Shown one piece after another: positions 38,701 through 54,200 of a stretch of DNA of 64,000 nucleotides. The DNA is taken from assembly GCF_000090795.2 (NCBI RefSeq), contig NW_003546640.1:1682-65681 (forward strand), read 5' to 3'. How positions within the stretch are numbered: position 1 is the first letter of the stretch; each line of letters opens with the position of its first letter. The notes below the pieces were generated by a model. The model saw nothing but the letters and a program-made list of their open reading frames with translations, searched no databases and was not told the DNA's origin. This DNA comes from Amphimedon queenslandica. Taxonomy: Eukaryota; Porifera; Demospongiae; Haplosclerida; Niphatidae. Made by a program: the position numbers and the translations under genes.

Positions 38701-41700
38701 CAATTACACGCGTGGGAGGAGCTGGAGCTGCTTGCCATGTGGGTGCTGCTACTTCTGCAGGCATTCAAAGGCAAGTGCAACTGAAGCTACATGCATATGT
38801 TGCAGCAGACTCTCTTCATGCCAAAGTTCTTTTAATGTTGATAATGAAACAGCTATTGCAGTGAGGCCATGCACAATAGGTGCCTCGTATTGATCATTGA
38901 GCAATCAAGTTTTGTGACATGGCATAAATTGTCTTGCTAGACACAGCCTTGCTCATAAGTGCCTGTGTTACCTTTCTCTAAACATCAATCACACATCAAA
39001 GACTATAAAGAAAACTCCTCCAGGAGACTATTTTACAAAAGCCCACATAAAGTAACACAGTAAAGAGTAGTCTGGCACAGCCAGACCCCTGCACCAGACT
39101 AGTATAGAGTGCCCTCATGCAGTAAAGCTGTCTCAACTCCATCCCTCATGACATTATTGGTCATACAGCACTCTCTACTGTGTTATAACTAATACATGTA
39201 CATTTAACACTGTTTTAACATTAATTTTAGAACAGCATTAATGATACTTACTGGTAGTGCTGATTCAAGTGAGTTAAGAGAAAAGAAATAATGTTGTCTT
39301 CCAGGAGTGTCAGACTTCTTAAATACAGTGCTAACACACTTGTATAGTGCTCTCGATGCATCAGATAAAGACTGAAACAAATCACTTGATACCGAGGTCA
39401 TTAAAGAAGTGAAATTCTAATAATAAATAATAAATGTGTAGTACACGTAACGGTAATTAACTTACTGTTAATGCTAATGGAACAATTTCAGATAAATCAG
39501 AGTCATGTAATTCATCAATAGGTATTGTAATAAAGTGCCTCTGAGAAAAAAAATTTCAAAAATTAATGTGCATTGAGCTAACAAACATGTAGGTATTACA
39601 TACTTTAAGCCTTGGATTTAAAATGTATGGCCCATTATCACTAGACAGTGATCCAAAAAACAGTACATCCTCAATTGTTACATACTGATTTGACTTAACC
39701 AAATTATACATGCCTTGATCATCAATTAACTCTCTCAAATACTATTTATAATAAAAATATCACAAATTAATGTAGTACACAAAAGTATTTCGCTGCACCT
39801 CATAAAATGAAATATTATTATTATCTGGTAAATGAAGATCATCTAATAAAACATGAAGACCACGCCCATCTGATGGACCATATGTATATCCTAATATTAA
39901 TAACAAATAAATAATGACATGTGTCATGCATGTACAATATTTGTAGCATAAACCACAAATTATTTTGGCTGTAAGAACACACGCATACAAGTGCAATGTA
40001 CATAGGGTAGAGTATATGACGTGTACATGTACCAGTTACGCTACATTTATATTAACAAAAAAATTTCATGAAAACAGCAAATTATTTACTGAATGATTAG
40101 ACTTGTTGCATATAATGCAAATTATAGCCACTCAGTCACCACAAAAATACACATACTATACACATACATGCATTGTATGAAACTACTTGTCTGATAAATG
40201 TATATGCATATATACATGTACACACGTACATGCATTGTATGAAACTACTTGTCTGATAAATGTACATGCATATATACATGTACATAAGTAAACCATTTAC
40301 ATTTACAAGCAACAACAATTGATAAAAGGCTATGACACAATGTACACGTAAGGTCTGTATAATCTTAATTCCATACAGCATTTTTATCTAATGTATTTTA
40401 TCTAATATGTTTGAAATCACTAGCACCACAGTCACTTCTATACCAACTTTTTACGACCTGGAGGCTACGCCCCCAGGTCGTCCTATAATGGATTTCACCG
40501 TCGCGCTATCTATTATATTTATTTATATATTTATTTGTATGTCCACACTTACATTTCTTCTATACGCGTTGTATTGGAGAAATAACAAGCCTTAGTAACC
40601 ACCCGCCCATGTTACGTAAGTGGGTGTGGTCACAGAAACAAAAATGGCAGCTTGCTCATGGGACAAAGTTATGAGCTTTCTAACAGCGAAAGAACATAGA
40701 CATACTGTCTAAAGTCTTTTCTGGAAGCATTAGAAGGTAGAGAGAACCTTCATAAATGTTAATAAGAACCCAGCTGTACTTGCAAGGGGGTGAAAACAAT
40801 TATAGGAATATTTTTACACTGTTACGCTTGTTCTTTCTTACCTAAAAAATTTGAAGATGCTTTAAATATACTTGTAAATGATGCATCATCTAGTAACATG
40901 TACATGTACATCAAAAATGCTCAGTAGCAATTACATGTACTTCACAACAACTTTAACGGCTATGCTAATGTGCCATTGTCCAATAAAAAATCACACGTAC
41001 CATAAAATATTGCTAAAAGCCTTGTCAGATACTTACCTTGTCTATGGTGTAAATTAATTTTCATAAATTGTTGAAGATCACTAGAATCAGTATTACCATT
41101 ACTAACAAATCTTTTAACGGATTCAGTTTTAAAAAAATGCAAAGCTACACATTAAATAAGAATAATAAATAATAACAATTTTGCTTTTACTTTTATTACC
41201 TCTAGCAGACAAAAAGTGGTCTAGTATGACAGTTTTTCCACTAGCATGAGGCCCAATTAATAGTACATGTTTCTTTGCAGTCAATGACAATTCCAATAAC
41301 ATCTCAATACGTACCTAAAACATTAATAATTAATTGATAATCAATAACAATAACAATAACAATTAAAACTTATTAACAAAAGAAAAATTATTACATATTG
41401 ACAAAAATACAAATGTAGGATACATGTAGGTTTGACATACAGATAGGGAAGAAAAATAACAACAGAATACATTGAAAACTATCAACATGTATAACAACTA
41501 ACTTACAGTGGTTGGTGTTTCTACATAAACTCTTCCTAACAGATCAACTCCTTGACACCTTTCCTCTGGTAACCTGTTACAAAGTATATGCAATAAAACA
41601 ATACCCTGTACATAACTCCATAAAAGGATACAATTTTGAAATTTTTTCATGGTTTTTTCTCAAAATAAACACCCAGAATTTTTATTTGTCCATGTGCACA

Positions 41701-44700
41701 TGTACATGTATTTCACTATTTTGCAAAATGTGAATATTCAACCTCACTAATAGCTACTACAATGTACAAAACAATTTGCAAAACTTAATTCTTAATAAAA
41801 GTTCACAAATGGCATGCCTAGTACTACATGTAAAAAAGTAAAATGATTACAGTTAAGCATATAGCAAGCAAAGAATAGTGATAGATATTAGACTGTGAAC
41901 CAGGATAGAAAAGTAGCTCATGTGACCCAATAAAACAAGTATCATTTGCCAGGCCAATGACCGTCATTTGATTACAGTACATGTACAGCAGGTGTCATCA
42001 AAAAATGACTACTCATCAATGATATTCAAAGGAAGAGTGTATTCAAACCAATGTTGATTTTTGTGATTTTAATAACTATTTCAACATTTTAATATTTTTG
42101 TGAGTGAAAAAAATACTGATACAATTGATGTTTTGCAATATACATGTACTATGATATTGTTCAAATTTGTGTTAGTTGCAAATTTACAAAACTTAATGTA
42201 CCAGTTTTTCAATCACACTGGCAAAAAAGGACTAACAAGAGTATTGAAAATGTTGATATATCACAACCAAGTCAATTACAACAACATGTAACATACATCT
42301 AAATGGGTGGAGACTTTCAAGACAGAGACAAAGTGAGGAAAGTAGCTCTGGTTAAAGCAACTCAAAGACACCAAAAATTAGTACAAAAAAAGAACAAAAA
42401 AACACTGCAGCATATAGTGCTTTGCCATTAATATCACAGCTTTTGATTTAAAATTGCATATGGTACTCATGGTAAACGAGTGCAGGATAAAATCACAAAA
42501 ATTAAAAGTCACAAACATATCCCCAATTCCATACAGTACATTTGTACATCTACATTTACCATATAGCTAAAAAAAATTCGAATTGTTACAATTCGGCGAA
42601 TTGGCTCTAAAAGAGGTTTGGAGGTTAAAATTTTGGCAAAATTTTACGTCTGTGCATGCTTTTATGGAACCATATCAAATCGGAGACTAAAAATTTCACG
42701 AATGGACCCCAATTCACCGAATTTGCCAACAGTTTACTCCACCAAATTTTCTAGCTATACAGTACATTTCTTCTATACATGCTGCATTAGAGAAATAACA
42801 TATACCTTAAGGAGACAATTGTTTGCGGGCATTTAATTTAGCAAATTTAAGCGATTTTTAAAAAATCGCTAATTTAAGTCCACGCTAACTTTAATTAGAC
42901 TCTACTTCATTGAAAGCGGGTGTGGTCACAATGAATAAAATGGCAGCTGACAGCAACTCTGAGCTTATTTGCAGCAAACGGTAAGCAAGATAAGACTGAA
43001 CTGCTGTCCAAAGACTTAGACAAAGCAGATGACAATCTCTTTGTTCAGTGACTGCTCCTAATTGTAACCTAGATAACTTTACATTTTTGGAGCAGAGTCA
43101 GTGATGAAGCTTGAAGCATTTGAGCAAGATTAATGCAACAAGATATACTGTATTTAGACTTGTGCAATTGCTTTGCTTGCTCATACATGTAGATCACAGC
43201 ACATAATCTATAGCTTGCTTAGGCTCGCCCCAAATGTTTTACATTGTTTAGTAGTTATTAATACCAAATGATCAAAAACGCTAAATTAAGTACCAGCCAA
43301 ATGTCAGTGCCATGAAAATCACTAAAATAAGTACATGCTAATAATTATCTCCTTAAGGTAGTTCAAAACTTTCAATGCTGAAAACTTTTACAAATGAGTG
43401 GAAAGAGAGATATTCACAATTAAAACTTTCACAAACAGTCCAGGTCCATTGCATTTGAGAATGTGGCTTGCAGCTCTATATACATGTACTCTGAGATGGC
43501 TTCACTTTGGGAGAACTCACAGATCATACAGGCAATCATAAAAGCATGACCCACAAGAGGGTCTTGGTCTTTTTTCTTCAAGGTATAGCTAATAACGGTC
43601 AACACCACACCCTATAAATTTTCATGATACAAAACTTTTGTGTTTGAAGCCTAAACTGTAAAATTCCCGTTAAAATTCACGTAAGTTTTAAACCTTATAA
43701 GTTTTGAGCAACACAGTCACAAAATTGATATGTCTTAGCAAACAACCATCCACATACTTTACATAAAATGAGTGTGCATGGCCACGGCATTAAAATTGGC
43801 AGATTACAAATGGAACAAAGTTATGAGCTTTTTAAGGGCAAAAGAACATAAAGATACTGTCTAAAGGCTTCTTTAGAAGCATATAGAAGGTAGAAAGAAC
43901 CTCAATAAGTAGTAATAAAAATCCAGCTTTCGACGAGAGGTAGTGAAGCAATTATAGGTATGTTTATCCAACAAATCTAGGTAAATGAAATGCATGATAT
44001 TCATAGACTTTTTAATGATATTCATTTGGATACGGTAAATAAAAAAATTATTCTGGCCGCCATGATGGAGGCATACATGTACTTTGTACTGTCTTCAATG
44101 GGGAAAAGGTGTTATTTTACCATTTCTCCAGCAGAGCAAAGGAGCTGCATCCAAGAAAAAAAGATTCTGACCTTAATCTCCATTTCTGTACCACGGCCAT
44201 TTCTTCACCACGTGCCACTATGAATATCATCAAAACAACGCAGCAATGTATATCAAGGGCAGGGTGTACAGTAAAAACTCGGTTAACAACCACCTGTAAA
44301 TAACGGCTGTCTATCATATAACGGCCAAATGTCCAGGTCCGAATACAAACTACACTTGCTTGTTTAGGCAACCCTTGAAGAATGACCACCTCTCTATTGC
44401 GTATTCAGAGAACTCAAAACGTCCCCCACACAGCACAAAGCATTGACAAAAACTTCTCTTTAACAGCCATGTGGCCACACACATCACCTAGACTGGATGT
44501 TTTTTCATCATAAAACGTCACCTGTAGCCCCACCCATCTAAATAAAATGGCTGAAAACTTGATCATGCCCTTTCTTCTTGCAGTAATTAGCTTATTTTTC
44601 CTGCTACCTCTTACATACTACCTGCAGAATCTTTGTACTTGTTATTGACCTGAGGAATGAATCAAGATACTTAATTAAGTATCTTGATTTAACTGTGTTG

Positions 44701-47700
44701 CCTTCTTAAGAAGGCAACACAGTTAAATATCCCTTAAGTTATACACTTTAAACTGAAACCCCTCAATAAAGACCACCCCTCTATAACAGCCAAAGGACCA
44801 GTTCCCAATGGTGACCATGATACAGAGGTTCCACTGTATATACATAATATACCACCAGGTAGTGCCTTTGATCTTACAGTAATATAGCATATGAGTAAGT
44901 TATACACGTACGTGTACATGTAGATAAACTATGTGTACATGTACATCATTGTGTACTTACTAGTCATGCCATACCCATTCGCTACCTCTGCAAAGTAGCA
45001 AAGGGGCGGAGTGAGACTACATGCATGTACTTACTTGCTCTGCCACACATCCCACTCTCCTGACTCATCAACATAGTAATCAAACACTGAATACTCTGTA
45101 TCATCATCTGGTAAACTATGAATAAATATACATGTACATACATTATACACTCATGTACATGTACATGTATAATATGTATATTATGTACAGTACAAGTACA
45201 TGTACATTTCGTTATGTAAAAAATCATACATGTACACGCACATGTGCTTAAAAATACATGTGTACATGTATGTACAGTGTATGTGTCAACTTTGGATCTA
45301 AAAAATTGTTTGTGTTTAAACAAGTTACATGTACATGTACATATATGTACTTAAGCTCAATTGAATTCAACCGGTAATACCGTAGGTCGGGATATATTCG
45401 CGGCTGCTTATTTTCGCGATTTTTTTCCCGCGCTCAGCAATTACCATGGTTACCAGATGCAATTTTAATTGAAAAGGCCGCGATATTAAGAGCAAAGGAC
45501 TCTGTTGCAGTGTTCTTGGGTTGTTGTTCTTCTTGTTTTACTAATCTTGGGTCTCTTTGGAGCTGTTTTAACCAGAGCTACTCTCCTCACTCTGCCTCGC
45601 CGTATCATGGCGCATTCTTGGGACTCCCCACCCATTTATTAACTTGGGCGTGGTTAATTATCACCAGTGCAGTGCAGCAAGTGGAGCGGCAAGGATTTGT
45701 AGCAAAGAGCTCGAAGGTAGTGGTCCATACAAGATAGATAGTAGATGGAGAACTGGATGGCTCCCGCTAAAGCTGCTAAAGAATAGATAATTAGCTGCTG
45801 AACACTGTAATTGTATAAACACGTGGTCTTATTGTCATAGCAACAATCAATTGGTTTCCATGGTATTTAATTGAACCTTTTTATTAGTTTTTATTATCGC
45901 GAAAATAAGCAGCCGCGAATATATCCCGACCTACGGTACCATAACTACAGCAGAGATTAGGGCCAAGTTAACTTTAATATGCAATTACGTACTGTAACAT
46001 ACCCATATGTATTAAGTACATGTATGTACGTACCGTAGCACTTACTGTATACATAATACTTGAACATTTTGGGTTAGTTTAATGTTAGTTTACAGTTTCT
46101 ACTGTACAATGCTATGCTCATGTAGCGTATCATGTTATAATGTTACTATATAAACATCTCTATTAAGTATACACAAAAATCTGAACTTCAAACCATACTA
46201 GTAACAGTACTGTTTTGTAAGCATTTAAATAAGGTAAGTGTATTAACTTGGCCTTGAGCTCTGCTGTAAATCTAGTTTTGATGTTGTCAAAAATTTGCCA
46301 AAATCTTCATTTCATGTTAAAATGACTTTTTGTTCATAAAATTTCATTATTTCTGTTATACATGACAAAAAATTCAAGTTATAATGTACATGTATGCAAA
46401 CAGATACACATACATGTACAAGCTAGTACATGTACCTCGTACTATACATGTTGCATACATGTACTGTACACGTACCTAGTGGTATGCTGCCTCAATAATT
46501 GACTGAATTTCTCTCGTTCACTGTCTCTCAATAGTACACCTCCAAAACTCCATATCAAAGAAAATAAAAATATCCTTTCAACATGTAACTCACTGAACAC
46601 CTCAGCCGTATCTGTATATGCCTATTACATGCAATTAGTAAATAAATTAGAATCCACTAATTGTTAATTAACTTACATTGAGTAGTGATGAGAGATAACC
46701 AAGACAAGATTGAAATAAACCAACCTCAGTTTCTCTACCTTGATAACTAAACAAAAAATTACAAATATTTCCTCATACTACATACAAAACTACCAATATA
46801 CACTTGTACATGTTTATTGTATCATAGCCGCTATTGTATTAGTAACGCGACAGCCTTACTAAGTAGCATTCACCCCCAAACAAAATGGCTGCCACTACTA
46901 TTACAGCCTTGCTATACCGGGAAAATGAGCTCTATGCTTACAAGACTTCTTAGAGGACCTTACCTTGACCAGAGGACTCCAATGGTACAACTAGCCTGGC
47001 TCTAAACCTTGTCTAAGCAAAAAGTCAAAAATCGGCAAACCGGCCGTTTTGTTCAGCCACCTTTTTTCATCTTCATCATCATCATCATCATCATCATCAA
47101 GTTAGTCCTGTCAATCCAATTGTCGGTCTTTATCTCGATCTTGGCTCATAATAGAAGGCTAATTCTTACACCATTCTACTCCAACAGGGTATGCGCAGGT
47201 CCTTGTCCCCTAGAATCATTCTCCAAAAAAAGGAAGAAGTGATACTGTGACTGTTGAATCGCACCAGCTCACCTCATGTCGCCATTTTGTTCATTAAATA
47301 AAGAAGCATGTGGATCCAAAATTTGAGCATGGTCACGCATGCTCAGATCTCAGAACTGGGAACAGCGAAGTAATTTTTTACATAGTCATAAGCTAGCTAT
47401 GCTTGGAATCAAATTACAATACTTAGTGGAGGTTTCCAGCTAAGAAAAGGTATTAATCTTGCATATATCAAGTGTGTAATGAATTATTTTATTTCAAAAA
47501 CACAAAACAACTAATTAATATTATAATACTAATGATAATATGAACTGGACAACAGGAAGAACCTGCAGGAATAGCTACAGGATTGCTGGGAAGATAGAGC
47601 TTCTTGAACAAGGATTCACATCAAGACTATAGTATTCATTTCACTTGTCATCAGTATAGTAGATATTCCTTCACCATATCTATTCAATTCAATCAGTCCT

Positions 47701-48206
47701 GTCCCTCATAAATGCTGTAAAATCATAACAATGACAATAATAAAGAAACTTATTGTTTGCGTAAAATCAGAAAGTATCACAATTGTAACTGAAGAAATGT
47801 TATAAATATTATTAAAAAACAACACAAACAAGAACACAAAAATTTAAAAAAACAAGATTGAGTAGGATTCTGAACGACCAACAAAAATACAAAATGAAAA
47901 TCCTACTCTCGTGACGCAAATTCTACTTTACATTGCAAGGTGATCCGTAACTTTTAAATAATAACATTAAAAGTACAATGTAGAGCAGAATTTGCGTCAT
48001 GAGAGTAGGATTTTCATTTCGTGTTTTTGTTGGTCGATCGGAATCCTACTCAATCTTGTTTCTTTAAATTTTTTGTTTGTACTTGTACATGTACACTATT
48101 TAGTCACACACAAACATTCTCTTACTCTAATTTATTAAGTATGAAATGTGAAACATTGTCAACTGACGATTCAAACAGCCTTTGCAGACACTACAATAAA
48201 AAAAAG

Positions 48207-48243
<37 letters not shown>

Positions 48244-51200
48244 TGATGATAACAATAATAGTAATAATAATAAAGTTATTCCTTTATCTTTCTCTTTTAA
48301 AAGGTTTTACATGTACATATACATGCACATAGGTACAGTAGAAGACAATAAAAACTTCACGTCCTGTTTACAATGAAAGGCATTAAAACTGTAGGAGTGT
48401 TTCTTCTTCATTGTGGTTAGTCCGTCCATGGTCCATTGAGTATGCTGGGCACTACTACTATTTTTGTTAGCATGAACAAGGTTCCAAAGACTGCTCGACT
48501 GTTCCCTTCCTGAATCATTTCTGTAAGTTTCTGACAGTTTCTGCTTCTTAGATATGCATATAGAATGACTATGAACAATGGTTCATAATAAACAAGACAG
48601 GTACATGTAAGTCGTAAATGTAGTTACATGCATTTGTTAAAAATAAATTTCATAGGTACATGTAGCTATAGGTTGTACTTCACAATGACACACCCAGGTC
48701 TCCCTTGTACACTTACATGTACATTTACATGTAAAATGTACAATATACATGTACATGTACGTGCAACATGCACATGTTACCATTGATTCATTTCTCTTCC
48801 TTTTCTTAAGCCATGATGAAGCAAGTGCCCTCCATCCCAAAACTTGTGAATCGTAACACACTACACCCTATGGACCAATAAAAATAACAATATCAAGATG
48901 CATATCATATGCAAAATAAAGTTTGTTATTGAAATGTGCTTACACAGTGTACAAGAGCTGAAGGAGATGCATTTGATAACTGACCAGTTTCAAAAACTAG
49001 TTTAATAGTATCAGTATGTACCTGTATATGTTCACCGTTACCAAGACTTATACACTGTATAAAAATTAAAATAAACTAAATTAGAATTAAAACATTACAA
49101 ATACATGTACATGTGTACGTGTACAAAAGGAAGTGACAAACTGAGTAATGTAAAAGAAAAAGCTTAATTGACATAAAAGATTACTTTATTAGGTGGTAGT
49201 TCTCCAATATGATTAAACCAATCTTCCACCAAAGGACCATCAAAACAAATCCATACTGTAGTTTGTGTTGCCTAAAATAAAAATTGTAATAATACATAAG
49301 GTGTCTGTACATGTACATGTATAATGTACATGGATATTACATTCTTATTTTCAATATACAGTGGAACCTCTGATAACGGAACTTCTCTTTAACGAAAACC
49401 TCCTTATAATGAAAAAAATTTAATGTACCAACTCATTTCCCCAGTTTTTTAATGAAAACTGACCTCCCTTTAACGAAAACTCCTCTGTTACAAAATAACG
49501 AAAGTTTTTTCTGACCAAGATGCCATTTTACTTCCATTTAATGAAACGTGGGCGTGGCCACGCATGCGCACTAGTTTTATGACATCATATAATATCATAA
49601 TCAATTAAAAAGAGACCCGCCCACCGTAAAAATAGTGTCTTTCTTCTCCTCACATTATGCTCTGTCACTCTTATTTTGCCATCTTACTATCCAGGAGCAC
49701 AGAAAATTGCCTTTAATAGCCTTTCCCTCATTTAAAAACATACTCTGCAATCTTATTCTTTTTTCTTGTTCTGCAATTTGTTACCCAGCTTACTCTGCTG
49801 TCTACTGCCACTCATTTTTATAAGAAGGTAAAGTCTCATATTGGGGATGCCTCATTTACAAAACTTCCCTTTAATGAAAACCTCTATGTAATGAAAAGAT
49901 TCTTGTGTCCCAAAAGTTTCGTTATTCGGAGGTTCCACTGTACATATATATCCATGTACATTATACATGTACATGTATAATGTACATGGATATTACATTC
50001 TCATTTTTAATATAAATGTATATGTACATGTACACACAAACACAAAGTATAGTAAAATACATGTACATGTATAATGTACTATAGTCATACTTTAATAGAC
50101 TTCCTTATTAGTGTAGTAAACACTCCATCCCTCCATGTACCAGTGTCAGACATGCATCCAAACACCTCAGATAGATCCAAAAAAACTTTTGGATACACTT
50201 TCTGCAGTCTCACAGTTTTCAACTCTTTATCTCCCTCCTTTGAATTAAGTGTAGATATAACTGTCTTTAATGAGCTTGTCTTTCCTGAAGCTTCTCTTCC
50301 TGATAACACCAGAGCTATAATATACAACACAGTGTAGTAGAGAGGAAAGAGGAAGGAGATAAATGATGATGATTCAGTTAAAAATATTACGAAAAAAAAA
50401 AAGAGAATGGGCAAAGAAAAAACAAGGGATTTATTATGCATGCATTTACTTTTGTTAATAATATTAGTATATGTTAAATTCCTGATACAAACACATAAAA
50501 GCACATACATGTATCTTGAAGATAATGCATATACTGTATGTACATACAGCACATGAACATGTACACACATGTAGTTATAATTAACTATAATTCATCATAA
50601 CATGTTCAAAACTCTTTCAACAATGAATATTTTGGGACAAGCATCTACCTCTTGCAACTTTCATTGAAAGTCATGCTAATACAAGTGCATGTACATGTGT
50701 ACATGAACATATACATTACACTACATGTACATGTACATATACATGCACATACAGTCTACAAATGTCAACAGTTTGTGTATAAAAGATTATTTTCAAAAAT
50801 GTGTTTCTCAGTTGGACATACATATACAGTATGTCTTTCATGAAATTTTTAAGTGCATAGTACTTTATTAAAATTAATAATAAATTTAGCACACGTACAT
50901 GTAATTTACATAAAAAATCTACGGTACTGCATGCATAATGCACAACTTTGCTCACTATAAACTACATGTACATGTACCTGTACATGCATATAAGTGCTCA
51001 TTACATACGTACATAAAATGGAGCATGTATTTTAAAACCACAAGTACTATCACATGTACACCTACCATACCCTTGTAAAAATTCCCAGCAAGATCTGACA
51101 TAATTTCTTTTCAAGATAATGCATGAATCTTAAGGCCTTTTCACACTGGCCAAAGTAATGCGCATTGATGCACATTAATCGTGTTCACACTAGAGTGGTT

Positions 51201-54200
51201 TCAAATTAATGCACATCAATGTGCATCACTCTCACTTCACCTCCAGAGGTGGATTAATCCACCTCTGGAGGTGAAGTGACAGTGATGCACATTGATGTGC
51301 ATTAACTTGCAACCACTCAAGTGTGAACAAGATTAATGTGCAATGTGCATTAGTTCAATTGATGTGAAGTGATGTGCTTTGATCAATGTAAACCAATGAC
51401 AACAGGAACACAAATGACACATAATTCAGCTGCTAGTGTGAACAAGATCAATGTGCATTATTTCAGCTGTATCAGCAAAGCACATCAAAGTGCTTTAAAA
51501 ACTGTGCCAGTGTAAAAAGGCCTATATAGTTTTTTCTTGCAAGATCTTCTTGGTATTTGGAACAAAGATAATACTTGATCTTGTATGATCATTACACTAA
51601 GAATTAACTGTGATCCAACATGATCTTGGCAACAAGTTTTTATAAGATCATAACAAGATCTCACAGAAATTTGGAACAAAGATCATGAAGGATATGATGA
51701 CATCTTGCTATCAAAATCTTATAATATTTGTCAAGTTCTTACATGGTATTTTAGCATACAATGCTCTTTAAAAAGTTAATGCAACAGTAACATCTACACA
51801 TAGACACATAGACAAGATCTTACATTGCATGAATGCAAAATATAAAGTTGTGACATATCACTGTAAACATCATTGATTGCTTTGATTAAAAGTGATTAAA
51901 ACTTCAGTTTCTTTATATGCTGCCACTACTGCTAAGGCTATCGTGGCTTGTCAACTACTCCTGTGATGTCACATGACTTGTAAGATCTTTCAAGATCTTG
52001 TACGACTCAAAATACTGTGTTTTTAGATCTTACAGTATAAGATCATGACAGATTTTTCAAGACCATAAACTTATGAGATTTTGTAAGACCTTATGAGATT
52101 TTAAGCTAACAAAATCATGTTAGTTCTTATGAAGTTCACAATGTGGGATACTTCAAGATTTTAATTATAGGCATGATCTTACATTTTCTGACATATTCCT
52201 TTATTCATAAGATCTTTGAAATTCGTACAAAAATTACAGTCATGTTAGATCACAGAGATCTGACAGCTTGTTCAAATCTTATGAAATCTTAAAGCAAGAA
52301 TTTGTAAGAACTTTTATGACAAGATTTTACAAAATTACTACCTTACGTTTTCTTGTAATGTCATGTGAAATCATAAAACATCTTAAAAGATCTTGCTGGA
52401 TCTTACATGTACAGTACATGCATATGGAGTGTATATATACACTCCATAATATGCATGTACTGTACATGTACAAGTAAAAGGATATCGCGCAACCTCTACC
52501 ACAGTCAATAAACAAAGCATTACATGTATGTACTGCATACATGAACATGTACGTATGTTCATCTCACCATGTTTTGTTTTACTCGTAATATAAACTTGTT
52601 CAGTTTTTCTAATCCAGTTCTTCATTGGCATCAGTCCATTTAGTTTAGTTTGTTCTTCCAACAGCAATAACTGACTCTTAAAACTAGAGGTAGACTGAAG
52701 GAAAGATGATAAATTATGATGAATTTCAGGAGATGTGATCCTCGCAGTGATCTCTGGACAATCATAAAATACACTCTCTATAATTGAACGAAATACTGGC
52801 AACTCCTGGGGGGGAAAGAGATTACAGTTATAAGACACAGTAAAAGTACAAACAAGCAAATAAAAAACATTAAAAAAATGGAAAAGAGTAGAATCAACTT
52901 GGGAAAAAAGTAAAGATACATTACAAAAGGGTACATGCAAACTGGTGGGTAAGAATTAAATCCTACACCAATGCATAAAAGGCTTCCATAGTCCTATAAA
53001 AACTAGTACTTCAGTCTTTGTGGATAATTACAATGCTTTAGGATAATAACACGCAGTGGTATAGAATTTTTACTACATCAGTTTGCTAGCACCCTCTCGT
53101 TCTTACTTTTGTCCAAATTCAATCCTAATATTTCCAATTTTTAATGCCATTCATTTATAAATGTATTATAATACCTGTACATATAAACACGTACAGTGTA
53201 CTTGTAGTACAATAAAATGTGCCTACACCAACAACTGAAAATTCAATCTTCTACATGTACTGTATATGAAAACTTACTGTATATGTAAAGTTACTGTACA
53301 TGTACATTTACTGTAGAAGTCTCACATATTTCACTACTACGTGTACTTGTACCTCCATTAATTGTCTCTCCTTACCTGACTAGTAAATCTAGCCCCTAAT
53401 AATACAGCAATAGTTTCAGCTACAACGGTGTGTTCTCTTATAGTTGCTGCATTCAATGACTGAGATATAATGTTACTAGTAGTAATTTTATGTACTGCTC
53501 TCTGATACAAACGTGCTAAAATATAAAAAGGGCAAAGGCATTTAGAGAATGGAATAATAAAAATAGCATAATGAAAGCTATACAGTACATGTACAGTACA
53601 TACAAGTACAAGTAGTGATCCCCATAGGAAAATGTAAATTTTTAGTTTAACATACCAAATGTTTGATGCTTGGACATATTAGGAGGTGTACTGTTGGTAT
53701 CTGGTTTATTACCGACAGGAGCATTAGGTATTGCTTGATGGAGAGGAGGAGGAGGAGTGGTATGTGATCTTTTAATAGCTAATTCAAGTGAATGGCACAA
53801 TAACGGAGTCAAAGTGTATACTTCATGATACGGACTATAAAGAATTAATGTAGGGAAATCAATTAAAGGAGATACAATAGCATATACACATGCACAATTG
53901 TATGCATGCACAATGAAATTATGTACTACATGTACAGCGTACATGTAGTACATAATTATATACATTACGTGTAAAGTAAATGCTAGTCAAATATTATTTT
54001 AGTGACCTTAGCAAGAAGTTAATAATAAAGCATTTAATCATTTGCAGAGCAAAGACACTAATACATGGACATTTTTATGTACATAAGAACAAAATTAAAA
54101 GTGGACTGTAGGTACAGTTGCATGTTGATGTACATATTTGCATTAACTTTTTACATTTGATCTGCAATCAATGTTAATAATGTCTCCAGTCTATGCATCA

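Noticed and set aside
45124-45323. Many short frames rich in Met, Tyr, Cys, His, Val and Thr
   Set aside because: These are translations of TACATG/TGTACA tracts, not genes.
47424-47440. 17-base mini-exon between AAA2 exons
   Set aside because: It fits the phases, but the exon 48190-48126 fits both phase and dynein similarity and makes it unnecessary.
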